Below are positions 54,809 to 64,000 of a stretch of 64,000 nt of DNA, piece after piece. The notes below the pieces were generated by a model. The model was not told the origin of the DNA, ran no database searches, and worked only from the letters and a program-made list of their open reading frames with translations. The stretch spans positions 5,945,686 through 6,009,685 of the forward strand of contig OX411552.1 in the NCBI GenBank assembly GCA_948146395.1, read 5' to 3'. The translations under genes were made by a program, and so were the position numbers. Position 1 is the stretch's first letter. Each line of letters opens with the position of its first letter. This stretch comes from Fragum whitleyi (Eukaryota; Mollusca; Bivalvia; Cardiida; Cardiidae).

Positions 54809-55709
54809 TTAGTAGATTTCAGTGGTGGTATATTTAACACTTTGCATAAGTCTATCATACTGGGACTTGAAGTGCAGAACAGTTTGTGAGTTTACAATAT
54901 AGTCAGGCAAACTGTTCCAATTGTTGACAGTTCTAACACAAAAAGAATTCATCCTGACAGTTTTAAAGGCTCTTGGTTTCTTTAGTTTTTTGCAGTTACC
55001 ACGAGTGCATGTGTCGGAGAATTCAAAAAGTCCGTTTGTAGAGATGTCATCTATATTTTGTATTATTTTAAAGACTTGGATCATGTCCATGCGATTTCTT
55101 CTGTACAGCAAAGTTGTTAATGACAGTTTTTCAAGTCTTTCTTCATAACTAAGGTTTGATAATTCTGGTAATACTTTGGTAATCCTTCTTTGTACATTCT
55201 CAATGGCCCTAATATCCTTTTTAAGTGTTGGATACCAAACAAGATTTCCATAGTCCAATACAGGTCGTACAATCGTTTTGTAAAGAATTAATAGGGTCTC
55301 TTTGTCCAGATATGAAAATGAACGTTTTATTAGACCAACAAGTCTGTTTGCTCTGTTGACTGTTACACTGATATGATTATCGAATTTCATGTTATCTTGT
55401 ACGTAGATGCCTAGGTCTTTTTCATGGTGTACAACAGTGAGATTGGAGATGCTGCCATCTTTCTCTTCCATTTTATAGTCAAAGTTTGGATTGTCTTTAC
55501 CAATGTGTAGCACTTTGCATTTGTTTACGTTGAAGAACATGAGCTACTTGATGGTCCATTGGCATAGCTTATCAATATCAGTTTGTAGCATTTCCAAGTC
55601 TTCTATGTTTTGAATGTCTTTATACAACTTTGCATCATCTGCAAAGAGTTTACAGAAGGAGTTTACTTCCGCTGGTAAGTCATTGACATATACCAAATTC
55701 CCTATACTC

Positions 55710-55966
55710 CCCTTGACCCTGAATCCGACACCAAATGGTTAGATCATGGTCAAGAAGTTACCAGAATGGAAGAGTTTGAGTCTCGGATGAGTCAAAGAAT
55801 ATATGTTTTGGAACAAAAAGTGGCTGATTTTATTGATAACGTCACTGCTTTGACGGTAGCAGTAGAACAGGAATCCTGGTCACCTCTTAAGAATAAACGC
55901 TGTTTCAAATGTGGTGAAGAAGGTCATTTGAAAGCAGACTGCAAGGCCCAAAGCAAGACTAAGTAA
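55710..55966 (+). pseudogene. Gag C-terminal fragment with CCHC zinc knuckle
   Basis: Reads 'PDSEF'-like 'LDPESDTKWLDHGQEV', a short coiled-coil-like 'MEEFESRMSQRIYVLEQKV', then 'RCFKCGEEGHLKADCKAQ' and a stop. The N-terminal part of Gag is absent. CNBP-like host proteins have several knuckles, this has one, and the neighbouring LTR supports Gag. Confidence 0.65.
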
Positions 55967-57005
55967 TTGATTGACCTACTCCTAGAGAGTTAAGAGTCAT
56001 ACTTAAATATGGGTCTTTAAGAAATATTTACCAAAGTAAATGGGAAATGATCTTCAAGTGAAATAGATATTATATTCACATCTAAAAGGGTACAGAAAAA
56101 GCCACATGATCCTTCGACCCAGCAAGCTTTCCAAAGACTTGTTAGGGAGTCGAGGTAAGATTTTAACATACCAAAAAGAAGTAAGAAGGGAAGGAATGAG
56201 ATTGAAAGAATTTAGAAATTAGTAGACAAACCGTCAAGAATATGAAATGCTGATAAAGGGACAAAAGAGAAGTAAAAACTATACATGGTGCCTGTAAATT
56301 ACTGGGAGGCTTATAAAAATATGAAAATTCAGACCGACCCCCAATAAAGACAAGCTAGTAGTGGATGTTCGAGTCTGTTTAAATATGAGGCCAGGAGATA
56401 ATATAACCAACATGTGACCTAAACTGTTAAAGATAGTGGAGCCCCAGTTAAAAATAATAGTCCCTTATTTCAATTTTACAGAAGGATCTTACATCAAAAA
56501 TTAGGACCCAACTCCATTTGAGAGCTTGGAGTTCAATGAAAATTTGTGAACATGCACATACCGTTGAATTGGAAGGACAAAGTCAGCATACACTGAAAGA
56601 TTCTTCCGTAAAAGTGTGCTTCTACCAAACTGTAACCAGGTGTTCATGGACCAATAACCTTACTTTGTTTGAGTTCTATATGTGTCCATATTTGGAGGAG
56701 TCATATAATCAAGCCAGAATTTACAGGATGAAAGAAAATATTGATCATTATTTCTGTAAGGACCACCTTTCTCATAACTCAACATGAAGAGAGGTACACC
56801 AAGAGTTCTGTATTGCTTAAAGAGGGTTACACCGTTTAAACATGATGGTCAGCTACCTATTCCAAAGGTGAGGGCAAGGTTGACTTGGTTCACCCTGGGA
56901 CCAACAATCTCCCGGTTGCATGTGGGAAAGCCAAATTTTATAATATTTGAGACCTGTTAGCGAGTTCAATAAGGGGACCGCCAGGTTCAATAAAGTTGGG
57001 GGGAG

Positions 57006-57270
57006 TGTTGTAGAATTAGGATATACCCGGAATCCCCAATTATATCTATAAATAGCTTCCCAAAATGCTGCTGACCCCTGCATTACTAAATGTGAACCCT
57101 GGACCTACCATCCCAGATTCTGGCATTCAGCATTGCACCTTCCAAGAGATCAGACGTATTATAACCACTGTTAGTCAACCATAGTTACTATGAAGACCAA
57201 ACCCGATAGGTTCAGAAGCTAGGTGCTCACCTCTCGGTAAGTGTCTTATAGCATGGTAATTTTGACTACA
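57006..57270 (+). repeat. LTR (265 bp)
   Basis: TG...CA ends, preceded by a polypurine tract; 'CTATAAATAG' near 57045 is a plausible TATA box. No second copy is in the window. Confidence 0.7.
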
Positions 57271-57515
57271 GAATGAACAGTAACGGTCCCAATACTGAGC
57301 CCCGAGGTACACCACTAGATACATCTGTCCATTCCGATGAGATACCATTGATTTGTACACGTTGTTTCCGGTTAGCTAAAAAGTCTTTGATCCAGTTGAG
57401 AAGATTTCCTGTAATTCCTAGTTTTTCTAATTTCATGGTTAGGCGTTTATGTGGAACACAGTCAAAGGCAGACCAGACCTCTCTGCCTACATTTGTATAT
57501 TTGGTTATTGTCATG

Positions 57516-58418
57516 TATAGTCCGTTTGACTTCTATATGGACCAACCTTTTCATCAATTACATAAAATTGCGTTTGAATAAAGGATTTGTTTGTAGTAAA
57601 ATCTTAATTTCAGCTTAATACCATTCCAAAAAATATTTTTTGAAAATAAAATGATTTCAAAATAATGATTTTGTCTATCTAGTTAATGTTAATATTTTCG
57701 CATTATCCGTTCTTAAACACGAGGGGTGATGGAGGCTGTTCAATAGAAGGATATAGTAAAAACACGTGGTTTTATACTAAACTTTTGACAGATGAAATGT
57801 CCATTATTCCTTATTTGGACATGCTAATTAGCATATCGACGGTCATGTCATCTTAAACTTAAATAGCACGTGATTTTTACCGTTAGTACTCGCCTTTTCA
57901 TCAAGTTTTCCTCGTGAAATTCCCAACTACTTCTTTTGATAATGCTTTTTGATTGGTCTCAACATGTAAATTAAGGGTTCATCTCAGGATGAATAAAATC
58001 AATAATCAATTATCTGGGCAAACAGTTTCTGAAGAAAGATGGAATATACACAGATTTGATATCCAACGGTAGAAAAAACTTAGACAAACTTAATTATATT
58101 GAAAAACTCGATTTTATAGTAATACAATTCACTTAAAATTTTACTCTTTTGACTCGGCCCCTATGCAAATCAGTACTATTTTTGATTATACAATTCGCTG
58201 TTCCGTTTAATACAGTAACAAGTAGGTATGAAATGCTGAAAGTTAACATGTAGACGGACGGACAAAATCATTATTTTACATTCAAAAATTCTGAAAAACA
58301 GAATTCGTCATGGTATTAGCTGGAAAAAATGATATGACAAGAAAAATATGCGTTTCATTATTTAATTTCTGAGATTTTCGGCGAAATGTTGGTCCATATA
58401 GAAGTCAAACGGACTATA
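57516..58418. mobile_element. 903-bp TIR element, perfect 31-bp ends
   Basis: 'TATAGTCCGTTTGACTTCTA' (first 20 bases of the left end) is repeated inverted at 58388-58418; all 31 bases match. TA at both ends is consistent with a Tc1/mariner-like TA target. No transposase ORF; interior contains a GACGGACGGAC run. It marks the broken 5' border of the LINE at 57515. Confidence 0.85.
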
Positions 58419-58904
58419 ATAGAGGCAATAAAATATGTTTAAACTAACTACGTGTGATTATTTTGAAAATTATAAAGGGTAGGAAATAGAAGAAAACTCC
58501 ACAAAAATATTGAAATTTGACTCACTCTGCCATTTCGGTTGTTGTTGTTGTTCTATCTGTAGACTGGTAAATAATTTAGACTGGAAAAAGCTGTCCCTTC
58601 TACGCTACCCTCCGATGTTGGATATCGATTGATTTAGGCAGGCTCGCTAGTCAAGAAGACCATATACTCGTATCCTCTATGTATATACGTAATTCTCTCT
58701 CTAATACACTGCCAATGCAGTGACAAACGTGTGCCTCTGGTCAGTTTTTTTGTATCAATTCGAAAATTATAGCAACGTTACATATCGTAGGCCATCATGG
58801 AGATGAATTCAGACAGTCTTTTTTCGGTTACAATCATATATTCGGTCACTTTCATTTTTTTTTATTTCATTGAAAACAACTACTGCTGAGATCCGCCATG
58901 ATTC

Positions 58905-59062
58905 TTCACGGCCGTGCTCGGTTTAAAGCATCGGTTTAACGTCTCGCCCGAAAGACAATTAGTTTGTAAGTGTGCTAGCCCGGAATTCGGACCCACGCGA
59001 TCGACTTTCAGTCAACTGATTTGAAGTCCGGTGCTCTACGGATTGAGCTTATCAGGCTGACA
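58905..59062 (-). mobile_element. SINE-B copy, 5' part
   Basis: Minus strand: 'AGCCTGATAAGCTCAATCCG' (box A region), 'GGACTTCAAATCAGTTGACT', and 'CGCGTGGGTCCGAATTCC' (box B), then 'AACTAATTGTCTTTCGGGC'. Matches 39553-39839. Confidence 0.75.
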
Positions 59063-59246
59063 ACAATGATAGAATTGAATAGATGAATTAAAAGCGACGC
59101 CTAGTCGCCAGCTAGTTGGCGACCGATCGGTTTCAAACGGCCGATTCAATAGTGGGTTTCTCTCAGATCGGCGACGCGTCGGCGACTTTTACCTTCAAGT
59201 TGAAATATGCCAACTAGTCGACGACGTCCTAAAGATATGTGAAAGA

Positions 59247-59680
59247 CATACAGGATAATCGTTTGTTTCAGTGTAAGATCGATTTATATTTCATTGAGTG
59301 AACAACAAAAGCTATATTTTCACGAGTGGTAGAGCCACGAGTGAAAATATAGCTTTTTTTGTTCACGAAATGAAATATTTATCGCTCTTACACGAAAAAC
59401 AAACGATTATTCTATTTCTTTAATGCCGCTGAAAATGAGACAAAATGTGATATTTCTAGGACATATTTTCATTAAGCGCGCCATTTTGCACGTGATTGCT
59501 ATGCAACGTTCATTGTGACGTCTCATATTTCGCCCCGCATAGATGACGTCAGATAGGACGAAATGCACAAAAGCAGGGTATAGGTTTTTGATAATTTCAC
59601 TGCTTTTGCGGTGAGTTTATCAAGTGATAATCTACCGTTATTTCTCGATAAACCACCGAAAAGCATTAAAGAAAAGATAG
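59247..59680. mobile_element. Large foldback MITE, copy C (best preserved)
   Basis: 'GGATAATCGTTTGTTTCAGT' faces 'ACGAAAAACAAACGATTATT', inner 'GCTATATTTTCACGAGTGG' faces 'CCACGAGTGAAAATATAGC'. The 3' part includes 'TTATTTCTCGATAAACCACC', as in copy A. Confidence 0.85.
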
Positions 59681-60656
59681 TATCATTGACCAATCGCTGG
59701 CCGCCCGGTCGGGCTAAGGTCGATATATCAGCATTTTGTACCCATCGCCGACGTCTTTACTAGATCTAACCCTATCGCCTTCGTTTGGCATAGGCAATTT
59801 GTCGGCATCGCAACGCCAACTAGTAAACAAAATCTTGCCGGCGCATCGTCAGCGCGCTGTGTTTAATCGACCAAATCCGGAACCCTCGGCGAATCTTAGG
59901 AAAAGACCTCGGGAATAATGCTTTCGGAACATCTCTCGGCTATTTCCGTACCAGACTCGGATGTATATAAGGCGGATGGGGATGTAATAAAATTGTGCAG
60001 TTTTTAGCCGGAAAGAGTGTATGAACTTGTGCTTCAATCGTAGGCGCAATTTTAAGATGTATATTTCAAAGAGTGTAATTGAGCTTAAGATTTTTTTTCA
60101 GTTTTTAAGAATCTCAAGATATTTGAATAAGGAAAGGAAGATTGCAAGATAGTGACTTTAACGAGTAGCGTTGGCGACGTCGAATGTTTTCACTCGACAT
60201 TTTTAAAAAAATGTGTACGTTATTTCTACTGACGTCATCATGTTTCCTCCCCTGTTTTCCCGTATTTTTTTTTTAAAAAAAAATCCGTCTATATAATATA
60301 CTACCGAGGTTGATTGTGAGATCGTGAGATTGGCAGAGTGGTGTTCTGAATGTAATAAGGGCGCAGCCATTAAAAAGCGCGTCATTTCGCACGCGAGTTT
60401 ATATGACGTCACAAGCATCATCAATGTTTATGCCGAAAAAGAGCTGTAAAGACTATCTTTGAGTTCATTTGTTTTTCTCAAAGTGTGTTCATCGAACTAC
60501 CAACAGAAGCCGTATTACAAAAAAATACCCATAATTCTTACACTATTTAAAGTCCAAGGTACTGTCTATTTAAAGAAATGTCCGAGCGATGTTCTGAATG
60601 TAATCGACCATATCTTTGCTGACTGAGCAAGAAATAAGACATCGTCGACTGCAAAT

Positions 60657-60888
60657 TTAACCATTGTCATGCTGAATTAATTTTGGCTAAAAATTTTCAT
60701 CAAAATCAAAGGACAAAAAAGCACTGAAAGTATCAACTGCAGTAATTTTTTAATTGAAAAACTAAATCTATTGACAATTCTGGTTTGAAAGTGAGAAACA
60801 GGTGGTGTAGACTAACATCAGACTGCACATATGTCTATGGCTCCTGTCAAAGCAGGAATATTCCGGGTTCAGCATAACAAGGGTTTAA
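60657..60888. mobile_element. TTAA-flanked MITE, copy 5
   Basis: 'TTAACCATTGTCATGCTGAA' to 'AGCATAACAAGGGTTTAA', interior as in copy 1; a few terminal substitutions. Confidence 0.82.
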
Positions 60889-61129
60889 ATTTTGTCCTCC
60901 AGCCGACGTCACTTTTTAGACCAACTAACCGATCGATTAAAAATAGGAATTACCGACAGGTCGGCGTCGCCGTTTTTTATATGACATTAGTATAACTGAA
61001 CATACAAGGTCTGAGGTGCCTTTATATGTAGGGGTTATATATATGTGCGGACACGGAAGGAAGAATGGACGGGAGGAATCACGGACATTTATAGCATCCT
61101 CAACCTGGAGTGCAAAATGTGATTGTCCA

Positions 61130-62110
61130 TCATTTAGACTGCCTTAGTCTGTATCAAAATTAGCAATGCGTTCAGGATAACAAAATTTGGGGGGAAATGT
61201 TTGCAAAATATACCCCGCTTCGCACGCAAATGTACGTGCAAAGCGGGGTACATTTTGTTCAAACATTTTGGCTTGATGGGTAATTCTTAACGCAGGGCGG
61301 CACTTAGAAGGCAAATATACCATATGCTCGATGGTAAATATACCATATGCTCGATGGTGAAAAGACCCGAGTCGAAAAAGGGGCGTAATTTGCACAAAAT
61401 GCTTCTAGAGACCACTTTTCAACAGTTAGTGTCTTTACTAATCAAAAGTTTAAGCAAATTCTGAAGTTTTTATGTTATAAATGGAGAGACTTTCATCAAA
61501 TGACCTTGACCTTGACCAATGACCTTGACATTGTTATGCATATGACGGTCTTGCCAAAAGGAATTCACTTATGAATTTCCAAGGCTATTTGACTTACCAA
61601 TCCAAAGTTATGTATAATATCATTTTAACTACAAAACATTGACCTTTAAAATTAGCTTGATCTTGACTGATGACCTTGAACTTGGTACCAACAGAAAGGC
61701 CTTGCCTCAGGCAATCATCATAATATTGGCCAAATTTTTGGTAACAGTCCATCAGACCGACCAAAGCCTTTTGATTCAACGCTGTCCTTCTGATCAGAGA
61801 GTTTTACGAAGAAATTTGAATAAACATGTCCAAAGGAGCTTTCATTTGAAGTTTGGGTGAATTCTAACCAGTAGTTTCAGAACACATTTTTTTTGTATAT
61901 TTCATCATATGGGCCCATTATTTGTGATTCGGCTACCAGTATCATGAGTCCGACTAGAATTTAATGAAGAAATCAGAAAAAATCATGTCCAAATAATTCC
62001 TGTGAAATTTTGGCTGATTTCTCTCCGGTAGTTCCAGATAAGAAGATCTCTACAGAAAAATATTGGACGCACGGACGCACACACTCACGACGTCTGACGT
62101 ATATACTCCA
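61130..62110. repeat. Dispersed GACCTTGAC-type repeats between ENY2 and FUT
   Basis: Includes an inverted pair 'TACCCCGCTTTGCACG'-like near 61210-61255, a duplicated 'ATACCATATGCTCGATGGT' (61318, 61337), 'ACCTTGACCTTGACCAATGA' and an ending 'GGACGCACGGACGCACAC'. No gene. Confidence 0.5.
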
Positions 62111-62339
62111 TTTTACGGAAGGTCCGAACGATGTTCCGAATGTGTTGATATCGGTCTATGGGAAATAATCCAAGCAGCACAGGCTTAAGCAACTAGCACT
62201 GTACTGTCTGGTTTCATATTGCTGTAATCAAAAGAAAGATTTACACCTTGTTTAGAAAGAAATGTTTAATGGTGCTTCCTGTTTTATTTCAATCTAAAAT
62301 ACAGCCCTGCGTCGAGTAAACCTTATCAGTATTTTGATA

Positions 62340-62655
62340 AACAACTATTTGGCAAAGCTACGTGCCAAATATTGAAAACTATATACACTTTAAATGCCTT
62401 ATGGTTTGGAAAAAAGTTTTGATGATGTTGTTCTTGTTGTTTTTCACCCCCTTACCATAGCAACCATTTCAAATCTGTGAAGTATTTTGAAATGGATGGC
62501 CTAAGTATAATTTCTGTAAAGATTGGCTAAAATCTGATGGATATTGTTGAAGTTTTTAAATTGCGGACGGACGGACAGACAGACAGACAGACACACTGAC
62601 TGACAGATAGACGGACGGACGGACGCCGGTTGATAACACTAGCTCCCGCGGCTTA
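62340..62655 (+). repeat. Repeat tail similar to the GGGCC-hairpin element, with GACGGACAGACA run
   Basis: 'CTTACCATAGCAACCATTTC', 'AATTTCTGTAAAGATTGG' and a GACGGACAGACAGACAG run (62570-62627) resemble the last 300 bp of 17065-19610, ending 'AACACTAGCTCCCG'. Ends some 15 bp from the FUT poly(A) signal. Confidence 0.55.
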
Positions 62656-62671
62656 GAAAAGGTTGAAAAGT

Positions 62672-62677
62672 TTTATT
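62672..62677 (-). terminator. Putative FUT poly(A) signal
   Basis: AATAAA on the minus strand only 14 nt after the stop codon, giving a very short 3' UTR. Confidence 0.55.
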
Positions 62678-62691
62678 CCTGATCGGAAAAA

Positions 62692-63774
62692 TCATAGCCC
62701 TATCCAATGACTCGGAAAATAATCTTTTGGATTATGGCCGCGGTCATTGTGGCAGAAATTCTTGTCGTACACGACCCGGCCGGTTTCGTTTAACCACGCC
62801 CCAAACCACCCAAACGAACCAACTGTCATAATGTTATGGTTACACTGAGTGAGTAAGAAAAGATCTCTGCCGGTATCATCAAATGGAGAAAAATAGGTAT
62901 TGTCTTCCTTTATGTTAGCTTTACACCACTTAATGTCGTCACTCGCTACAACCAGTGAAAACTTCGAGGAGGCCAACAGATTTTTGTAGTTGGATATAGC
63001 ACGGCTAATGTACGAAATATTCGATACACCATACTTTTTCGTCCCGACAATATCGCCTCGGCGGACATGCATACATACCGACCAGCCCCTATAAACCGCC
63101 GTTTTGTTTTCCAAATAATGAATTACGTCCCTTGTAATATTCTTCTTGAATCGAAAGGACGATTTTATCAGTTCTGAATAATTTTGAAAGTAACGAAAAC
63201 TCTGTCTATATCCCGCCAAAGACCAGTTATATTTTGGTTGAATTTGCGATTTTATATTTTTCGTATAAGTACTCCAACCCTGTTCCATAAGTATTCGAGA
63301 ATTTTTGGCTGGAAATCTTCTCTTTGGAACATTTTGTATATCAAATATTCCATCTAAATGCTTAATTTTTGAGGATCGAACTGCGGTATAACACGTGGAC
63401 TCAACCGTCGCTATCAAAGTTGCCAGCTGAAAAAGATTATTCCCGGTTCGTCCTGGATTGCGAATCGTCATTAAGTGGTTCCGCTTGAAATCCGGGGGAC
63501 ACTTTTTTACATGAGGAGCTTCTCTTTTGGTCTTCCCAAAATGTCCAACGGTCCAGTTTGTTAGTGATTCCATTATCTTCGATGATGGTGCTTCTTTCAA
63601 AGTAAAATGTGTTATAAAGGCATTTGTCATGTTCGTAGTTCCTTTAGTTAGATACTTCGGGACAGGGAATGACGTATAAATATTCGAAGCAAGTCGTGTG
63701 TTCATAAGTAACAGTAGAAATATCAACACTCCCGAAGTTAAAAAGTAACGGCGAAATACTTTAGACTGGAACAT
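62692..63774 (-). CDS. GT11 alpha-1,2-fucosyltransferase-like protein, intronless
   Basis: 360 residues, close to vertebrate FUT1/FUT2 lengths (365/343). Transfers fucose from GDP-fucose to terminal galactose in alpha-1,2 linkage if function is conserved; Golgi type II membrane protein. Layout: short basic cytosolic tail, transmembrane anchor about 12-24 ('LTSGVLIFLLLLM'), Ser/Thr-rich stem, then the catalytic domain with 'NPGRTGNNLFQLATLIA' (106-122), the GDP-fucose binding 'VCMHVRRGDIVG' (233-244; HxRRGD), 'LVVASDDIKWCK' (274-285) and 'NHNIMTVGSFGWFGAWL' (312-328). Seven N-glycosylation sequons (for example N73, N183, N252). No frame break. On the minus strand an AG at about 63793 after a T-rich tract could be the acceptor of a 5' UTR intron. 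Acceptor specificity cannot be read from sequence. Confidence 0.92.
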   Translation of the reverse strand: MFQSKVFRRYFLTSGVLIFLLLLMNTRLASNIYTSFPVPKYLTKGTTNMTNAFITHFTLKEAPSSKIMESLTNWTVGHFGKTKREAPHVKKCPPDFKRNHLMTIRNPGRTGNNLFQLATLIATVESTCYTAVRSSKIKHLDGIFDIQNVPKRRFPAKNSRILMEQGWSTYTKNIKSQIQPKYNWSLAGYRQSFRYFQNYSELIKSSFRFKKNITRDVIHYLENKTAVYRGWSVCMHVRRGDIVGTKKYGVSNISYISRAISNYKNLLASSKFSLVVASDDIKWCKANIKEDNTYFSPFDDTGRDLFLLTQCNHNIMTVGSFGWFGAWLNETGRVVYDKNFCHNDRGHNPKDYFPSHWIGL

Positions 63775-64000
63775 TGAGGTAGGGAATACACTCTAAAAAG
63801 GTATAAAAAAAATTAATGTTTAAATAACACGAACTCGGATGAAAAAGATCTTTTTGAATTAAAAGACACATATGTATCGCCGACAATTCAACTCGTTTTT
63901 ACTATATTCAATTTGCATACTGGCAGAAGGCATTTTGCTATAGCCATTTTGTTTGTCGGCTTTTGACCATTGAGATAGCCTGTCAGTAAACTGAGTTGAA

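Larger units (their letters stand above)
55690..57270 (+). mobile_element. LTR-retrotransposon remnant (gag zinc knuckle, PPT, one LTR)
   Basis: Plus-strand ORF about 55710-55966 ends with a zinc knuckle 'CFKCGEEGHLKADC' (CX2CX4HX4C), as in Gag. The right side has a polypurine tract 'AAAGTTGGGGGGAG' directly followed by an LTR that begins TGTTGTAG (57006) and ends GACTACA (57270), with 'TATAAATAG' inside. Most of gag-pol and the 5' LTR are missing; no RT or integrase motif was found. Reduced, non-autonomous copy. Confidence 0.75.
54809..57515 (-). mobile_element. CR1/Jockey-type LINE fragment split by an LTR element
   Basis: Minus-strand coding resumes across the insertion: the right part (57271-57515) ends 'SSGVPRGSVLGPLLFIL', and the left part (54809-55690) continues 'YVNDLPAEVNSFCKLFADDA' (RT FADD), 'KCKVLHIGK', 'ENVQRRITKVLPELS' and 'TVNNWNSLPDYIVNSQT'. 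An in-frame TAG lies near 55544 and the 5' end is lost near 57515. Non-functional copy. Confidence 0.88.
59090..60985. mobile_element. Possible CGAC-rich TIR element with nested repeats
   Basis: Left 'AAAAGCGACGCCTAGTCGCC' and right (inverted) 'AAAAACGGCGACGCCGACCT' are partly similar and both carry CGATCGGTT nearby. The interior is rich in GTCG/CGAC words and includes a foldback (59247-59680), the 435-bp repeat (59935-60375) and a TTAA MITE. Weak case. Confidence 0.35.

Noticed and set aside
55766..55966. Host CCHC zinc-finger gene (CNBP-like)
   Set aside because: Only one knuckle, no splice signals, and it sits inside an LTR-bounded insertion; Gag remnant is preferred.
59736..60049. ORFs of 60-66 codons in the CG-rich island
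   Set aside because: No conserved motif and they overlap on both strands in repeat-derived sequence.

Overview
The window looks like nuclear DNA of a bivalve mollusc. The evidence is AT-rich sequence, spliced genes with close animal orthologues, and dense repeats of types I associate with bivalves: arrays that open with a short hairpin plus 'GCTCACCTGAG' and close with 'CTCAGGTGAGCTAAAA', tRNA-headed SINEs with a Meta-like domain, and GACGGAC- and GACAGACA-rich tails. The species cannot be read from the sequence alone.

Three protein-coding host genes lie on the minus strand. (1) DIS3 (RRP44), the catalytic nuclease of the RNA exosome, fills 178-42436. I placed 18 exons, in consistent frame, giving 775 codons from the start Met through the PIN domain, the cold-shock domains and most of the RNB domain; the C-terminal part lies beyond the left edge. 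(2) ENY2 (SAGA DUB module / TREX-2 subunit) is at 48889-52426 in four exons, lacking only its first few codons. (3) An intronless GT11 alpha-1,2-fucosyltransferase-like gene is at 62692-63774. DIS3 and ENY2 both act in nuclear RNA metabolism; FUT is unrelated in function.

Most of the rest is mobile DNA. An almost complete LINE (about 7.86-12.6 kb) lies in sense orientation in DIS3 intron 15; its ORF1 and ORF2 share one frame and are separated by a single amber codon. Further LINE fragments lie at 22.8, 44.5 and 54.8-57.5 kb, the last one split by an LTR-retrotransposon remnant. There are also two SINE families, TTAA-flanked MITEs (5 copies), several hairpin (foldback) MITE families, two larger TIR elements (40251-42020, 57516-58418), and many Helentron/pearl-like arrays (about 0.7, 17, 20, 26.5, 32.7, 47 and 53.4 kb).

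Points of most interest: pieces of two DIS3 exons are tandemly duplicated in the neighbouring introns, one forming a ladder of six decoy 3' splice sites just before the exon that carries the RNB catalytic aspartates; the LINE amber junction; the covarying terminal hairpins of the Helentron-like families; and several exact nested insertions (hairpin in hairpin loop, SINE in foldback, LTR element in LINE, Helentron-like element in MITE) that date the insertions relative to each other.
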